Under the pieces are notes generated by a model. The model made no database searches. It was not told the origin of the DNA and saw only the letters and a list, made by a program, of their open reading frames with translations. A program made the position numbers and the translations under genes. Of a stretch of 64,000 bases of DNA, positions 9,956 through 19,944 are shown one piece after another. Source of the DNA: VMDJ01 sp038146785 (GTDB lineage: Bacteria > Pseudomonadota > Gammaproteobacteria > Chromatiales > Chromatiaceae); assembly GCA_038146785.1 (NCBI GenBank), contig JAYQSI010000001.1, positions 31,814-95,813 on the forward strand, in the 5' to 3' direction. Numbering within the stretch: position 1 is the first letter of the stretch; the number at the start of each line of letters is the position of its first letter.

Positions 9956-10818
9956 GCTGATTCTTCACACAAGCGAATCATCGCTTGTGCTGCATTCGAT
10001 AGGCTGCGTTTTTCGTGTGTCACAACACCGAGTTCACGTTGAAGTTGAACCTTTGGAATCTTGATCTCGCGGATGTCATCGGCGATCAAGGTTTTGGGAA
10101 GTAGCGACCAACCTAATCCGGTTGAAACCAACATGCGCAGTGTTTCTAGGTAATTGGTTTCCATCGCAACGTTCAATGCGAGTCCTTCGTTACGCAATAA
10201 GCTCTCTAAGATGCCGCGAGTATAGGTATGCGTGCTGGGTAGTACAGCAGGGTGCTCAGCAAGATCAGCTAAGCTGGCTTTTTGATGGCATAGCGCATGA
10301 TCTTTAGCAGCCACAAACACCAAAGGATCGGGCCAAATGGTAGTGAGTGACAGGCGCTCACGTGGCGAAGGTGGCAAGGTCACGATCGCCAATTCCAACT
10401 CGCCGACCTCAACGGCGTGACATGCCTCTTCGGAATCCATGAACTGAATATCCAGCTCAACGTTGGGATAGTGCTGCGTGAATTGACGTAGAGGATCCGG
10501 TAATCGGTGAAGACCAATATGGTGTGAAGTACCCATGGTGAGTTTGCCTGCGATATCACCTTGCAGATCCGCGACTACGCGCTGCAGCTCTTTTGCATCA
10601 TTTAATAGGCGTTGCGCGCGAGGCAGTAGGGCGTGGCCGGCTTCGGTGAGCGCGACTTTGCGTCCGATTCGGTCGAATAACTGGGCTTTGATGTCGGTTT
10701 CAAGCTGAGCGATACGCTTACTGATCGCAGATTGGCTGACAAACAGCTGCTCGGCTGCCTGAGAGAAGGAGGCATTCTGTGCCACAGCGACAAAGGCTTG
10801 GAGTGCTGACAGATCCAT
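9952..10818 (-). CDS. LysR family transcriptional regulator
   Basis: About 288 residues from the ATG at 10816-10818; a longer start four codons upstream (10830) is possible, but MDLSALQAFV is the usual LysR beginning. The N-terminal winged helix-turn-helix covers residues 1-60 (SFSQAAEQLFVSQSAISKRI), followed by the linker helix and the substrate-binding domain. It is divergent from leuC, the same arrangement as in pseudomonads, so regulation of the leuCDB-asd unit or of itself from the shared 97-base interval is likely. The effector is unknown. Confidence 0.92.
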   Translation of the reverse strand: MDLSALQAFVAVAQNASFSQAAEQLFVSQSAISKRIAQLETDIKAQLFDRIGRKVALTEAGHALLPRAQRLLNDAKELQRVVADLQGDIAGKLTMGTSHHIGLHRLPDPLRQFTQHYPNVELDIQFMDSEEACHAVEVGELELAIVTLPPSPRERLSLTTIWPDPLVFVAAKDHALCHQKASLADLAEHPAVLPSTHTYTRGILESLLRNEGLALNVAMETNYLETLRMLVSTGLGWSLLPKTLIADDIREIKIPKVQLQRELGVVTHEKRSLSNAAQAMIRLCEESA

Positions 10819-10841
10819 ATTTATTCCCAAATGGAATGTAA

Positions 10842-10870
10842 TTTATAAAAAATATGAATTTACGGGATAA
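10842..10870 (+). promoter_or_regulatory. Candidate sigma70 promoter for leuC
   Basis: TTTATA (10842-10847) and GATAAT (10865-10870) are separated by 17 bases in the AT-rich interval between the divergent lysR and leuC. The -10 matches consensus at five of six positions and the -35 is weak, as expected for an activator-dependent promoter. Confidence 0.4.
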
Positions 10871-10915
10871 TTGTCAAACAGTAAAGTTCGCTCATCAATT
10901 CAAGGAGTTAGCTGT

Positions 10916-12319
10916 ATGGCCAAAACGCTTTACGACAAATTATGGGATTCGCATGTGGTGCGCCAAGACGAGGATGGCACCTGTTTGCTGTATATCGATC
11001 GTCACTTGGTTCACGAGGTGACCTCACCGCAAGCTTTTGAAGGTCTGCGAATCGCAAATCGTCAGCCTTGGCGTTTGTCGGCTAACTTAGCTACGCCAGA
11101 CCATAACGTTCCAACCACTGATCGCACCAAAGGTATCGAAGATCCTATTTCGCGTACTCAGGTTGAGACCTTGGATCAAAACTGTGATCACTTTGGTATC
11201 ACCGAATTCAAGATGGATGATATTCGTCAGGGTGTTGTGCACGTTGTGGGTCCTGAGCAAGGTGCAACTTTGCCAGGCATGACGGTTGTGTGTGGTGACT
11301 CGCATACCTCAACGCATGGTGCCTTTGGTGCCTTAGCGCACGGCATTGGTACTTCAGAAGTTGAGCACGTCTTAGCGACGCAGTGTTTGATTCAAAAGAA
11401 ATCAAAAGCGATGAAGGTTGAGATCGTCGGCCCAACTGCACCCGGCATCACCGCAAAAGACATCGTCTTAGCGATCATTGGTGAGATTGGTACTGCAGGT
11501 GGTACCGGTTATGCCATTGAGTTCGCAGGACAGGGTATTACTGATCTTTCAATGGAAGGTCGTATGACTTTGTGCAACATGGCTATCGAAGGCGGTGCAC
11601 GCTCGGGCTTTGTTGCGGTTGATCAAAAGACCATCGATTACGTTAAGGGTCGTCCTTACGCACCGACTGAAGCGCAGTGGGATCAAGCGGTCGCTTATTG
11701 GAATACCTTGCACTCAGATGAAGGTGCGCAATTCGATAAAGTGGTCACGATTGAAGGTTCAAGCATTAAGCCGCAAGTGACTTGGGGTACATCACCTGAG
11801 ATGGTGGTATCAGTTGATGCCAATGTGCCTGATCCAGCGAAAGAATCTGATGCGGTTAAGGCTGAAGGTATGTCACGTGCGTTGACTTACATGGGCTTAG
11901 AAGCGAATACGCCAATCAATCAGATTGCTATTGATAAGGTGTTTATCGGTTCATGTACTAACTCACGAATTGAAGATTTGCGTGCAGCAGCTGAAGTGGC
12001 AAAAGGTCGCAAAGTTGCAGATAACGTGAAGTTGGCCTTGGTTGTGCCAGGTTCGGGTTTGGTTAAGCAGCAAGCTGAATCAGAAGGCTTGGATAAGATC
12101 TTTACCGAAGCGGGTTTTGAATGGCGTGAGCCAGGTTGTTCGATGTGTTTGGCAATGAATGCTGATCGCCTTGAGCCGGGTGAGCGTTGCGCATCAACCT
12201 CTAACCGTAACTTCGAAGGTCGTCAGGGTCAGGGCGGTCGTACGCACTTGGTGAGTCCTGCGATGGCAGCTGCTGCGGCAGTTGCTGGTCACTTCACTGA
12301 CGTTGCGTCATTGGCATAA
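10916..12319 (+). CDS. leuC: 3-isopropylmalate dehydratase large subunit
   Basis: 467 residues from the ATG at 10916, chosen because AAGGAG sits at 10902-10907 and the product then starts MAKTLYDKLW as in known LeuC; a TTG 45 bases upstream in frame is unlikely. With LeuD it isomerises 2- to 3-isopropylmalate in leucine synthesis. The [4Fe-4S] cysteines are visible in GSCTNSR and GCSMC, with the aconitase signature between. It is first in leuC-leuD-leuB-asd, 11 bases before leuD. Confidence 0.98.
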   Translation: MAKTLYDKLWDSHVVRQDEDGTCLLYIDRHLVHEVTSPQAFEGLRIANRQPWRLSANLATPDHNVPTTDRTKGIEDPISRTQVETLDQNCDHFGITEFKMDDIRQGVVHVVGPEQGATLPGMTVVCGDSHTSTHGAFGALAHGIGTSEVEHVLATQCLIQKKSKAMKVEIVGPTAPGITAKDIVLAIIGEIGTAGGTGYAIEFAGQGITDLSMEGRMTLCNMAIEGGARSGFVAVDQKTIDYVKGRPYAPTEAQWDQAVAYWNTLHSDEGAQFDKVVTIEGSSIKPQVTWGTSPEMVVSVDANVPDPAKESDAVKAEGMSRALTYMGLEANTPINQIAIDKVFIGSCTNSRIEDLRAAAEVAKGRKVADNVKLALVVPGSGLVKQQAESEGLDKIFTEAGFEWREPGCSMCLAMNADRLEPGERCASTSNRNFEGRQGQGGRTHLVSPAMAAAAAVAGHFTDVASLA

Positions 12320-12330
12320 GGAGAGTCGTC

Positions 12331-12966
12331 ATGGAAAAGTTCACAGTTTTTAACGGTGTTGTTTGTCCTTTGGATCGCTCGAATGTTGATACCGATGCGA
12401 TCATTCCAAAGCAGTTTTTAAAGTCGATCAAACGTACAGGCTTTGGTCCTAACTTATTTGATGAGTGGCGTTATCTTGATCATGGTGAGCCAGGTATGGA
12501 TAACAGTAAGCGTCCATTAAACCCTGACTTCGTTCTTAATGATCCACGCTACGCAGGTGCGCAGATTTTATTGGCTCGTGAAAACTTCGGTTGTGGCTCA
12601 TCACGTGAGCACGCGCCTTGGGCGCTTGAGGATTACGGCTTTAAAGTGATCATTGCACCTAGCTTTGCGGATATCTTTTTCAACAACAGCTTTAAAAATG
12701 GTTTGCTGCCAATCATTTTGGATGCGCAAACGGTTGATGGTCTTTTTGCCAAAGCAAATGGTCCTGAAGCACTCAAAATTGAAGTCGATCTTGGTTCTCA
12801 AACGCTTAGCGTTGGCAATGAAACGATTTCATTTGATGTAGATCCATTCCGTAAGCATTGTTTGCTAGAAGGTCTTGATGACATTGGTCTGACCTTGCAG
12901 CATGTGGATGACATCAAAACCTATGAAGAAAAGGCGAAGCAAAATACGCCTTGGCTATTTAACTGA
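12331..12966 (+). CDS. leuD: 3-isopropylmalate dehydratase small subunit
   Basis: 211 residues, the normal size of proteobacterial LeuD. It provides the swivel domain completing the active site with LeuC. Recognisable motifs are DRSNVDTDAIIPKQFL near the N-terminus and ENFGCGSSREHAPW at about residue 85. AGGAG lies just upstream of the ATG. It starts 11 bases after leuC and ends 14 bases before leuB. Confidence 0.98.
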   Translation: MEKFTVFNGVVCPLDRSNVDTDAIIPKQFLKSIKRTGFGPNLFDEWRYLDHGEPGMDNSKRPLNPDFVLNDPRYAGAQILLARENFGCGSSREHAPWALEDYGFKVIIAPSFADIFFNNSFKNGLLPIILDAQTVDGLFAKANGPEALKIEVDLGSQTLSVGNETISFDVDPFRKHCLLEGLDDIGLTLQHVDDIKTYEEKAKQNTPWLFN

Positions 12967-12980
12967 TTTAAGGAATCACT

Positions 12981-14054
12981 ATGACTAAACGTGTATTGGT
13001 ACTGCCAGGTGATGGCATTGGTCCAGAGATTGTTGCTGAGGCAGTCAAGGTTCTTGATAAGTTAGTTGGCGAAGGTCTGGATATCGAATTAGACGAAGGT
13101 CTGGTTGGCGGTGCAGCTTACGATGCGACTGGTAACCCTTTGCCAGAAGCGACGCTAGATATGGCGCGTGAAGCAGATGCCATTCTGTTAGGTGCTGTAG
13201 GCGGCTATAAATGGGAGTCATTGGATATCTCGGTTCGCCCTGAGAAAGGTTTGCTAGGTTTGCGCTCAGAGTTGGGTTTGTTCTCAAACCTGCGTCCTGC
13301 GGTTTTGGCGCCACAGTTAGCTGATGCGTCTTCACTTAAGCCTGAGATTGTTGCGGGCTTGGACATCATGATCGTGCGTGAATTGACCGGTGGTATTTAC
13401 TTTGGTCAACCACGCGGTATTCGTGAGCTTGAGAATGGTGAGAAGCAAGGCTTTAACACCTTGGTTTATGCAGAGCATGAGATCGAGCGCATTGTGCGTT
13501 CTGCGTGTGATATCGCTATGAAGCGTGGCAAGAAGCTGTGTTCTGTCGATAAAGCGAACGTACTTGAAGTGACTGAGCTATGGCGCGAAGTGGCGACACG
13601 TATCGTTGAGAACGAGTACCCAGAGATTGAGTTGAGCCACATGTATGTGGATAACGCTGCGATGCAATTGGTGAAGTGGCCAAAGCAATTTGACGTGATG
13701 GTGACCACCAATATGTTTGGTGACATCTTGTCTGACTGTGCCGCTATGTTGACCGGTTCTATTGGTATGTTGGGTTCTGCATCACTGAATGAAAAAGGTC
13801 AGGGTATGTACGAGCCAATTCACGGTTCAGCACCGGATATCGCAGGCAAGGGCATTGCTAATCCATTAGCAACGATTCTATCGACCGCCATGATGTTGCG
13901 TTATAGCTTGAACGAAGAAGCCATGGCTGATCGTATTGAAGCGGCGGTTAATAAGGTTCTGGATCAAGGTTTGCGTACGCCGGACATCATGTCTGATGGT
14001 ATGACCGAAGTGAATTGTGAAGCGATGGGTGATGCCGTCGTTGCAGCGCTGTAA
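12981..14054 (+). CDS. leuB: 3-isopropylmalate dehydrogenase
   Basis: 357 residues. It oxidises and decarboxylates 3-isopropylmalate with NAD to the leucine precursor 2-oxoisocaproate. The N-terminal LPGDGIGPEI, the substrate-binding arginines region, CSVDKANVLE and the metal-binding SDCAAMLTGSIGML are all present. The preceding AAGGA serves as ribosome binding site. It lies third in the leucine operon, with asd following after 11 bases. Confidence 0.98.
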   Translation: MTKRVLVLPGDGIGPEIVAEAVKVLDKLVGEGLDIELDEGLVGGAAYDATGNPLPEATLDMAREADAILLGAVGGYKWESLDISVRPEKGLLGLRSELGLFSNLRPAVLAPQLADASSLKPEIVAGLDIMIVRELTGGIYFGQPRGIRELENGEKQGFNTLVYAEHEIERIVRSACDIAMKRGKKLCSVDKANVLEVTELWREVATRIVENEYPEIELSHMYVDNAAMQLVKWPKQFDVMVTTNMFGDILSDCAAMLTGSIGMLGSASLNEKGQGMYEPIHGSAPDIAGKGIANPLATILSTAMMLRYSLNEEAMADRIEAAVNKVLDQGLRTPDIMSDGMTEVNCEAMGDAVVAAL

Positions 14055-14065
14055 GGAAAAATAAA

Positions 14066-15187
14066 ATGACAATTAAGCGTGTAGGTTTTGTAGGTTGGCG
14101 CGGCATGGTGGGTTCCGTATTGATGGAACGCATGCAAGCGGAGAATGATTTTGCACACATTGAAGAGCCTGTGTTCTTTACGACCTCTCAGGTCGGCGAG
14201 GCAGGTCCTGATGTGGGTAAAGGTTCAGCGCCACTAAAAGATGCATCTGACATCAATGAATTGATGGCAATGGATGCGATCGTGACCTGTCAGGGTGGCG
14301 ATTACACCAAATCAGTTTTTGAAGATCTGCGTAAAGCGGGTTGGAAAGGCTATTGGATTGATGCGGCATCGTCATTGCGTATGGCTGATGACAGCGTGAT
14401 CGTTTTGGATCCAGTGAACCGTGATGTGATCGATTCAGCTTTAGCTAGCGGCAAGAAGGACTTCATTGGTGGTAACTGCACCGTGAGCTTGATGTTGATG
14501 GGCTTGGGCGGCTTGTTCAAACATGACTTGGTTGAATGGATGACAGCCATGACCTATCAAGCAGCATCCGGTGCGGGTGCGCGCAACATGCGCGAGCTGC
14601 TTAACCAGATGGGTCATCTGCGTGATACCTCAGCCAGTCTTTTAGATGATCCTTCATCTGCAATTTTGGATATCGACCGTGTGGTCACTGATGACATGCG
14701 TTCATCAGCATTCCCAACCGAAAACTTTGGCGTGCCTTTGGCGGGTAGCTTGATCCCTTGGATCGATGTGGCGCTTGAGAACGGCCAGTCAAAAGAAGAA
14801 TGGAAAGCCGTTGCTGAGACCAACAAGATTTTGGGTCGTAGCGATCGTCAGATTCCGATTGATGGTACCTGTGTGCGTATCGGTGCGATGCGTTGTCACA
14901 GCCAAGCATTGACCATTAAATTGAAGAAAGATGTACCAATCGACGAGATCGAGCAAATGCTGGATGAGGCGAATCAGTGGTCAAAAGTGGTCCCTAACGA
15001 TCGCCAGATCACGATGAAGGAACTCAGTCCTGCGGCTGTTACTGGCACATTAACAGTGCCCGTGGGTCGTTTGCGTAAATTGAATATGGGTCCAGAGTTT
15101 TTGAATGCCTTTACGGTAGGTGACCAATTGCTTTGGGGTGCGGCGGAACCATTGCGTCGTATGCTTCGTATCTTGATTGAGCAATAA
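14066..15187 (+). CDS. asd: Aspartate-semialdehyde dehydrogenase
   Basis: 373 residues, close to the E. coli-type enzyme. It reduces aspartyl phosphate to aspartate semialdehyde, the branch point to lysine/diaminopimelate, threonine and methionine. The N-terminal NADP-binding region (VGFVGWRGMVGSVLM), the catalytic cysteine in GGNCTVSLM and the later CVRIGAMRCHSQA segment are clear. It closes the leu-asd unit: an intrinsic terminator follows at once. Confidence 0.98.
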   Translation: MTIKRVGFVGWRGMVGSVLMERMQAENDFAHIEEPVFFTTSQVGEAGPDVGKGSAPLKDASDINELMAMDAIVTCQGGDYTKSVFEDLRKAGWKGYWIDAASSLRMADDSVIVLDPVNRDVIDSALASGKKDFIGGNCTVSLMLMGLGGLFKHDLVEWMTAMTYQAASGAGARNMRELLNQMGHLRDTSASLLDDPSSAILDIDRVVTDDMRSSAFPTENFGVPLAGSLIPWIDVALENGQSKEEWKAVAETNKILGRSDRQIPIDGTCVRIGAMRCHSQALTIKLKKDVPIDEIEQMLDEANQWSKVVPNDRQITMKELSPAAVTGTLTVPVGRLRKLNMGPEFLNAFTVGDQLLWGAAEPLRRMLRILIEQ

Positions 15188-15190
15188 TCT

Positions 15191-15213
15191 AAAGCGGCCT
15201 TGTGCCGCTTTTT
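15191..15213 (+). terminator. Intrinsic terminator after asd
   Basis: AAAGCGGC pairs with GCCGCTTT around a five-base loop and is followed by a T run. It separates the leu-asd unit from fimV. Confidence 0.85.
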
Positions 15214-15225
15214 CGTGGAAGTTGA

Positions 15226-17250
15226 ATGAAGCGTTTTTTATTAGCACTGTCTTTGCTTATCTCACACAGCGTATTGGCGCTGGGTTTTGGCGAGCTAGAG
15301 CTCAAGTCTGAACAGGGTGAGCCACTTGATGCGCGTATCGTGTTGGTGAATCTGGGTGAGGTTGATCTAACAACGATTAAAGTTGAATTAGCATCCGCAG
15401 AAGCGCATGCCGCTGCACAGATTCCGTTTGAGCAAAACTTATCTCAGCTAGCGTTTCGTGTTCAGTCATCGGTTGAGCATGATGCGGTTGTTCGTGTGAC
15501 TTCTAAAGAACCGGTTAATGCTGACTTCTTGCAGTTCTTGGTTGATATGGCGTGGCCACAGGGTCAGCTTCAAAGTGAATACACCATTAGCTTAAAGCTT
15601 CCCGATACGGCTGCGGCTTCTTCGGTGGCAGTTGAGCTAGCACAAACATCTTCAGCGACGGTGATCGTACGCAAAGACGACACGCTCAGTCAGATTGCGA
15701 TGGAGCATAAGGCGAGTGATGTCAGCATGACGCAAATGATGATGGCGTTGCACATGAATAACCGTGAAGCCTTCATCAAAGACAACATTAATTTAATGCG
15801 AACCGGTGCAGTGCTTCAGCTGCCAGAAGCTGAGCAAGTGCGTTCAATTACACGTGGTGAGGCGGGTCGTCATTTCACAGCACAAATGCAACAGTGGGAT
15901 GAGATTCGTGGTTTGAATGTGCCGTCGCAAAGCGAAGTCGGTATCGCGCCTGTTGTTCAGCAATCAGATTATCTGCAGATCGCTACACCAGAGTCTCAGG
16001 ATGCTGAAGGTCAGGCAGGTGTTGTTCAGGCAGAAGGTGAGTCGGTTGATCAAGAGTCTCAAGCGATCAATTTGCTGCAGGAAGATGTTGCCGCTAAGCA
16101 GCTGACTAATGAGCGCTTAGAGGAAGAGGTGACCTTGTTAAAAGAGCAGGTGACCGATATGCAGAAGCTGCTCTCAGTGCAAGATCAAGAGCTTGCTCGA
16201 CTGCAGGTTAATGGCGCTACAGATACCGAAGAAAAAAGCCCTGTGGCTGCCGAGTTGAAAGAAGAGGCTGCTGCGCCGCCGGTTGAGAAATTCGAGATCA
16301 GTGAAAAGGTTGTGACTGATCTTTGGGATAAAGCCCGTGAATGGACATCAAAAAGCTTGCCTGAAAAGGTGAGTCAATTTGCGGATGTTGTTCTGCTAGC
16401 GATGTTGGTTGTCATTGTGGGCGTGTTTGTTCGCTTGTTCTCAAGCTCGCCAAAGGCAGAAGCGACAACAGCAAAAGTTGATCAAGTACCACTGAGTTCA
16501 GAGCAGACAACAGATGATGTTGAGATCCCGGTTGAAGGGGATCTGTTAGAAATCGCACATCTGTTTATTAAGCAGCAAAAATACCCAGAAGCTGAAAAGG
16601 CCTTAACAACAGCGCAAGATGGTGAATACGATAGTTTGCAGGTTGGTCATGCCTTGTTGCGTGTCTACTTCCTGTCGAATCAGACTGATCAATTCATTCG
16701 ACTGGCTGAAGAGATGGCGAGTCTGCAGCAGGATCTCTCTGATCGTGAGAAATGGGAAGAAGTGGTCGAGATGGGCCATCAGCTACGCCCCGATCATTAT
16801 CTATTCCTTGTGGCAGGCCATAAGCCTGAGCCGGTTGATCCGCCGCGTGCTTCCAGTGCTGATCTTGAGTCGTTAACCACTGATGCGGATGCCGTTGATC
16901 AGTCGCCTGAGTCATCATCGGATGTGAACACGTTGGAGATGGTGCTACCTGAAGGTCAGTCGGCAGAACAACTGAACCAAGCTGTAGGTCAGAGTGATAT
17001 CCAATCCGATGATGTAAAAGCGGCTGATGCTAACTTTGATACTCAAACCCAGTCGGCAATCGATAGTCTGTTTAATGATGGTCAAGAGCGCCAAGTCGCG
17101 GATGAGTTTGATCTTAAGTGGAATCTTGTGGATACCTATTTAGATATGGGTGACAAGGATGGTGCGCTGCAGTTGTTGCATGAGCTAATTGAAGAAGCCC
17201 CTGAAGAGTTGCGTGATGAAGCTCGTCGCTTATTGAAGGAGCTTGAGTAA
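15226..17250 (+). CDS. fimV: FimV-like motility/pole-organising protein
   Basis: 674 residues with the FimV layout: signal peptide (1-20), periplasmic N-terminal domain with LGFGELELKS at its start, a LysM peptidoglycan-binding module at about 145-200, a coiled coil at about 275-330, one membrane segment near 385-407, TPR-like cytoplasmic repeats, and the conserved C-terminal FimV domain (ending DEARRLLKELE). In Pseudomonas and relatives it organises the cell pole and supports type IV pili and chemoreceptor placement. The asd-fimV-truA order is conserved in that group. Confidence 0.93.
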   Translation: MKRFLLALSLLISHSVLALGFGELELKSEQGEPLDARIVLVNLGEVDLTTIKVELASAEAHAAAQIPFEQNLSQLAFRVQSSVEHDAVVRVTSKEPVNADFLQFLVDMAWPQGQLQSEYTISLKLPDTAAASSVAVELAQTSSATVIVRKDDTLSQIAMEHKASDVSMTQMMMALHMNNREAFIKDNINLMRTGAVLQLPEAEQVRSITRGEAGRHFTAQMQQWDEIRGLNVPSQSEVGIAPVVQQSDYLQIATPESQDAEGQAGVVQAEGESVDQESQAINLLQEDVAAKQLTNERLEEEVTLLKEQVTDMQKLLSVQDQELARLQVNGATDTEEKSPVAAELKEEAAAPPVEKFEISEKVVTDLWDKAREWTSKSLPEKVSQFADVVLLAMLVVIVGVFVRLFSSSPKAEATTAKVDQVPLSSEQTTDDVEIPVEGDLLEIAHLFIKQQKYPEAEKALTTAQDGEYDSLQVGHALLRVYFLSNQTDQFIRLAEEMASLQQDLSDREKWEEVVEMGHQLRPDHYLFLVAGHKPEPVDPPRASSADLESLTTDADAVDQSPESSSDVNTLEMVLPEGQSAEQLNQAVGQSDIQSDDVKAADANFDTQTQSAIDSLFNDGQERQVADEFDLKWNLVDTYLDMGDKDGALQLLHELIEEAPEELRDEARRLLKELE

Positions 17251-17252
17251 GG

Positions 17253-18041
17253 ATGCGCATTGCGCTCGGCGTTGAATATGACGGAAGTCGCTTTCATGGC
17301 TGGCAAGCGCAAGAAGAGGGTGTGCGTACGGTTCAAACCTCCGTTGAAGAAGCCCTAGCGAAAGTCGCAAACCATCCTGTCCGTGTCGTTTGTGCAGGTC
17401 GTACGGATACCGGTGTGCATGGTTTGGGTCAGGTGATTCATTTCGATACCGATGCGCAACGTACGCCAAGAAACTGGGTGCTCGGTTGTAACGTCAATTT
17501 GCCTGATGATGTCAGCGTGACATGGGCGAAAGAGGTCGATGAGGATTTCAGTGCGCGCTTTTCTGCGATAAGTCGCAAGTATCGATATTTTATTTTGAAT
17601 CGAACCGCACGTTCAGCGCCACTGGCGGGACGTGTTACCTGGATTCATCGCCCCTTAAACGCTGATCTCATGCATCAAGCGGCTCAGGCTTTGGTGGGTG
17701 AACATGACTTTTCCAGTTATCGCGCATTAGGTTGCCAGGCGAAAAGTCCGATCAGAACCCTGCATTCAATCTCGGTTGAGCGGCATGATGAGTTTGTTGT
17801 GATCAGTGTGCATGCGAATGCCTTTTTGCATCACATGGTGCGCAATATTGCCGGCGTGTTGATGGCGATTGGCCGTGAAGATCAGCCGGCCGATTGGGCA
17901 AAGACGGTTCTAGAGTTGCGAGATCGGACGTTGGGCGGTGTGACCTCACCACCTGAAGGTTTGTATTTTGAGCAGGTCGAATATCCTGCGGAATATGATT
18001 TGCCTGCAGCATCACCGAGCGGATTTCCCATTCAGCCTTAA
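17253..18041 (+). CDS. truA: tRNA pseudouridine(38-40) synthase
   Basis: 262 residues. It isomerises uridines at positions 38-40 of the tRNA anticodon arm. The catalytic aspartate is in AGRTDTGVHG near residue 55; other family stretches are GVEYDGSRFHGW at the start and FLHHMVRNIAGVL near the C-terminus. It begins two bases after the fimV stop, so the genes are likely translated from one message. Confidence 0.97.
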   Translation: MRIALGVEYDGSRFHGWQAQEEGVRTVQTSVEEALAKVANHPVRVVCAGRTDTGVHGLGQVIHFDTDAQRTPRNWVLGCNVNLPDDVSVTWAKEVDEDFSARFSAISRKYRYFILNRTARSAPLAGRVTWIHRPLNADLMHQAAQALVGEHDFSSYRALGCQAKSPIRTLHSISVERHDEFVVISVHANAFLHHMVRNIAGVLMAIGREDQPADWAKTVLELRDRTLGGVTSPPEGLYFEQVEYPAEYDLPAASPSGFPIQP

Positions 18042-18118
18042 TTGACCTGATCACACCCTGAATTCGCGGTGGTTTTGCATCGTCAAGCAGGGTGCTTTTC
18101 CTTCATAATAAGCGTCTT

Positions 18119-18748
18119 ATGCGAACTCGAATCAAAATCTGTGGAATCACCTCGGTTGAGGATGCCTTGGCGGCGGCTCGCTTGGGAGCAGATGCGATCG
18201 GCTTGGTGTTTTATCCGCCTAGTCCGCGTTATGTCGAGGTAGAGCAAGCAGCCGAGATTGCAGCAGCCTTGCCACCGTTTGTGACTACGGTGGGCTTGTT
18301 TGTGAATGCTGATGAGCAAACCATTGCAGATGTGGTCTCGCGTGTGCGTATTGATTTGATTCAGTTCCACGGTAATGAATGCAAAGATTACTGCGGCTTG
18401 CACCAACGTCCTTACATCAAGGCGGTGCGCATGAGTGATGATGTTGATCTGGATAAACAGCTCAACGATTTCTCGCAAGCGCGTGGTTTGTTGCTAGATA
18501 CTTATAAAGCCGGTGTGCCTGGTGGCACGGGCGAACAATTTAATTGGGATCGCGTTCCCGCACATCTTGCTGACAAGATTATCTTGGCAGGTGGTTTAAC
18601 CCCAGAGAATGTGAAAGACGCGGTAGCGCAGGTACATCCTTATGCTGTTGATGTCAGCGGCGGTGTGGAATCTGCGCCAGGTAAAAAAGATACAGAAAAA
18701 ATGGCCCGCTTTATTGAAGCGGTGCGTAGTCAAGAGAGCAGATCATGA
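18119..18748 (+). CDS. trpF: Phosphoribosylanthranilate isomerase
   Basis: About 209 residues from the ATG at 18119, which gives the usual start MRTRIKICGIT; an in-frame GTG 27 bases upstream adds a stretch not seen in the family. It performs the third tryptophan-pathway step. KICGIT holds the catalytic Cys and VGLFVN, QFHG and DVSGGVE are family motifs. Its end overlaps trpB by four bases (ATGA), so trpF-trpB-trpA are coupled. Confidence 0.97.
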   Translation: MRTRIKICGITSVEDALAAARLGADAIGLVFYPPSPRYVEVEQAAEIAAALPPFVTTVGLFVNADEQTIADVVSRVRIDLIQFHGNECKDYCGLHQRPYIKAVRMSDDVDLDKQLNDFSQARGLLLDTYKAGVPGGTGEQFNWDRVPAHLADKIILAGGLTPENVKDAVAQVHPYAVDVSGGVESAPGKKDTEKMARFIEAVRSQESRS

Positions 18749-19944
18749 AACTGACCGATCTACCTGATGCATCAGGACACTTTGGCCCTTACGGTGGCGT
18801 ATTCGTTGCTGAGACTTTGATGGAGCCGATCGACGAGCTTCGTCATGCGTATGAAAAGTACATGAAAGATCCAGAGTTCCTCGCGGAGCTTGATGTTGAT
18901 CTTAAGCATTACGTCGGACGTCCTTCACCTATCTATCACGCAGAGCGTTTAAGCCGTGAGTTAGGTGGTGCGCAGATCTATCTTAAGCGTGAAGATTTAA
19001 ATCACACCGGTGCGCATAAGGTGAATAACACCATCGGCCAAGCCTTATTGGCAAAGCGCATGGGTAAGACGCGCATTATCGCTGAGACAGGTGCGGGTCA
19101 GCACGGTGTGGCAAGTGCCACAGTCGCTGCACGCTTAGGTTTGGAATGTGTGGTTTACATGGGCGCGGTGGATGTCGCGCGTCAAGAAGCAAATGTTTAT
19201 CGCATGAAGTTATTGGGCGCAGAGGTGCGTGCTGTTTCTTCAGGTTCTAAGACCTTAAAAGATGCTTTGAATGAAGCGATGCGTGATTGGGTATCGAATG
19301 TCGATAACACCTTCTACATCATCGGTACCGTGGCAGGTCCTCATCCATATCCTGCGATGGTGCGTGATTTCCAAGCGGTGATTGGTCGCGAATCGCGCGC
19401 ACAGATGATGCAAATGACCGGACGCTTGCCTGACAAGCTTGTTGCGTGTGTTGGTGGTGGTTCTAATGCGATCGGTTTATTCCATCCATTTATCGATGAT
19501 GCTGAGGTTGGCATTGTGGGTGTTGAAGCTGCAGGTAGTGGTCTTGATTCAGGTATGCATGCAGCGCCTTTGTGTGCGGGCAAGCCAGGCGTATTGCACG
19601 GTAACCGCACCTATCTGATGGAAGACACCAATGGTCAGATTATCGAAACGCATTCGATCTCAGCCGGTTTGGATTATCCGGGTGTGGGTCCTGAGCATGC
19701 GTGGTTGAAAGATACCGGTCGTGCTGAGTATGTAGCCGTGACAGATTCTGAGGCCTTAGATGCATTCCACCGTTTGACTCGCACAGAAGGTATTATTCCT
19801 GCCCTTGAAACAAGCCATGCCATTGCGCAGGTGATCAAGATGGCGCCTACCATGAGTAAAGACCAAAGCATTCTGGTGAATCTTTCAGGTCGTGGCGACA
19901 AAGATATGCACACGGTTGCTGCGAAAGAAGGATTGACGATATGA
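18745..19944 (+). CDS. trpB: Tryptophan synthase beta subunit
   Basis: 399 residues. It condenses indole with serine to tryptophan using pyridoxal phosphate. The PLP lysine is in HTGAHKVNN (about residue 92), with the glycine-rich phosphate loop CVGGGSNAIG further on. It overlaps both trpF and trpA by four bases, fitting stoichiometric assembly of the alpha2beta2 complex with channelled indole. Confidence 0.99.
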   Translation: MKLTDLPDASGHFGPYGGVFVAETLMEPIDELRHAYEKYMKDPEFLAELDVDLKHYVGRPSPIYHAERLSRELGGAQIYLKREDLNHTGAHKVNNTIGQALLAKRMGKTRIIAETGAGQHGVASATVAARLGLECVVYMGAVDVARQEANVYRMKLLGAEVRAVSSGSKTLKDALNEAMRDWVSNVDNTFYIIGTVAGPHPYPAMVRDFQAVIGRESRAQMMQMTGRLPDKLVACVGGGSNAIGLFHPFIDDAEVGIVGVEAAGSGLDSGMHAAPLCAGKPGVLHGNRTYLMEDTNGQIIETHSISAGLDYPGVGPEHAWLKDTGRAEYVAVTDSEALDAFHRLTRTEGIIPALETSHAIAQVIKMAPTMSKDQSILVNLSGRGDKDMHTVAAKEGLTI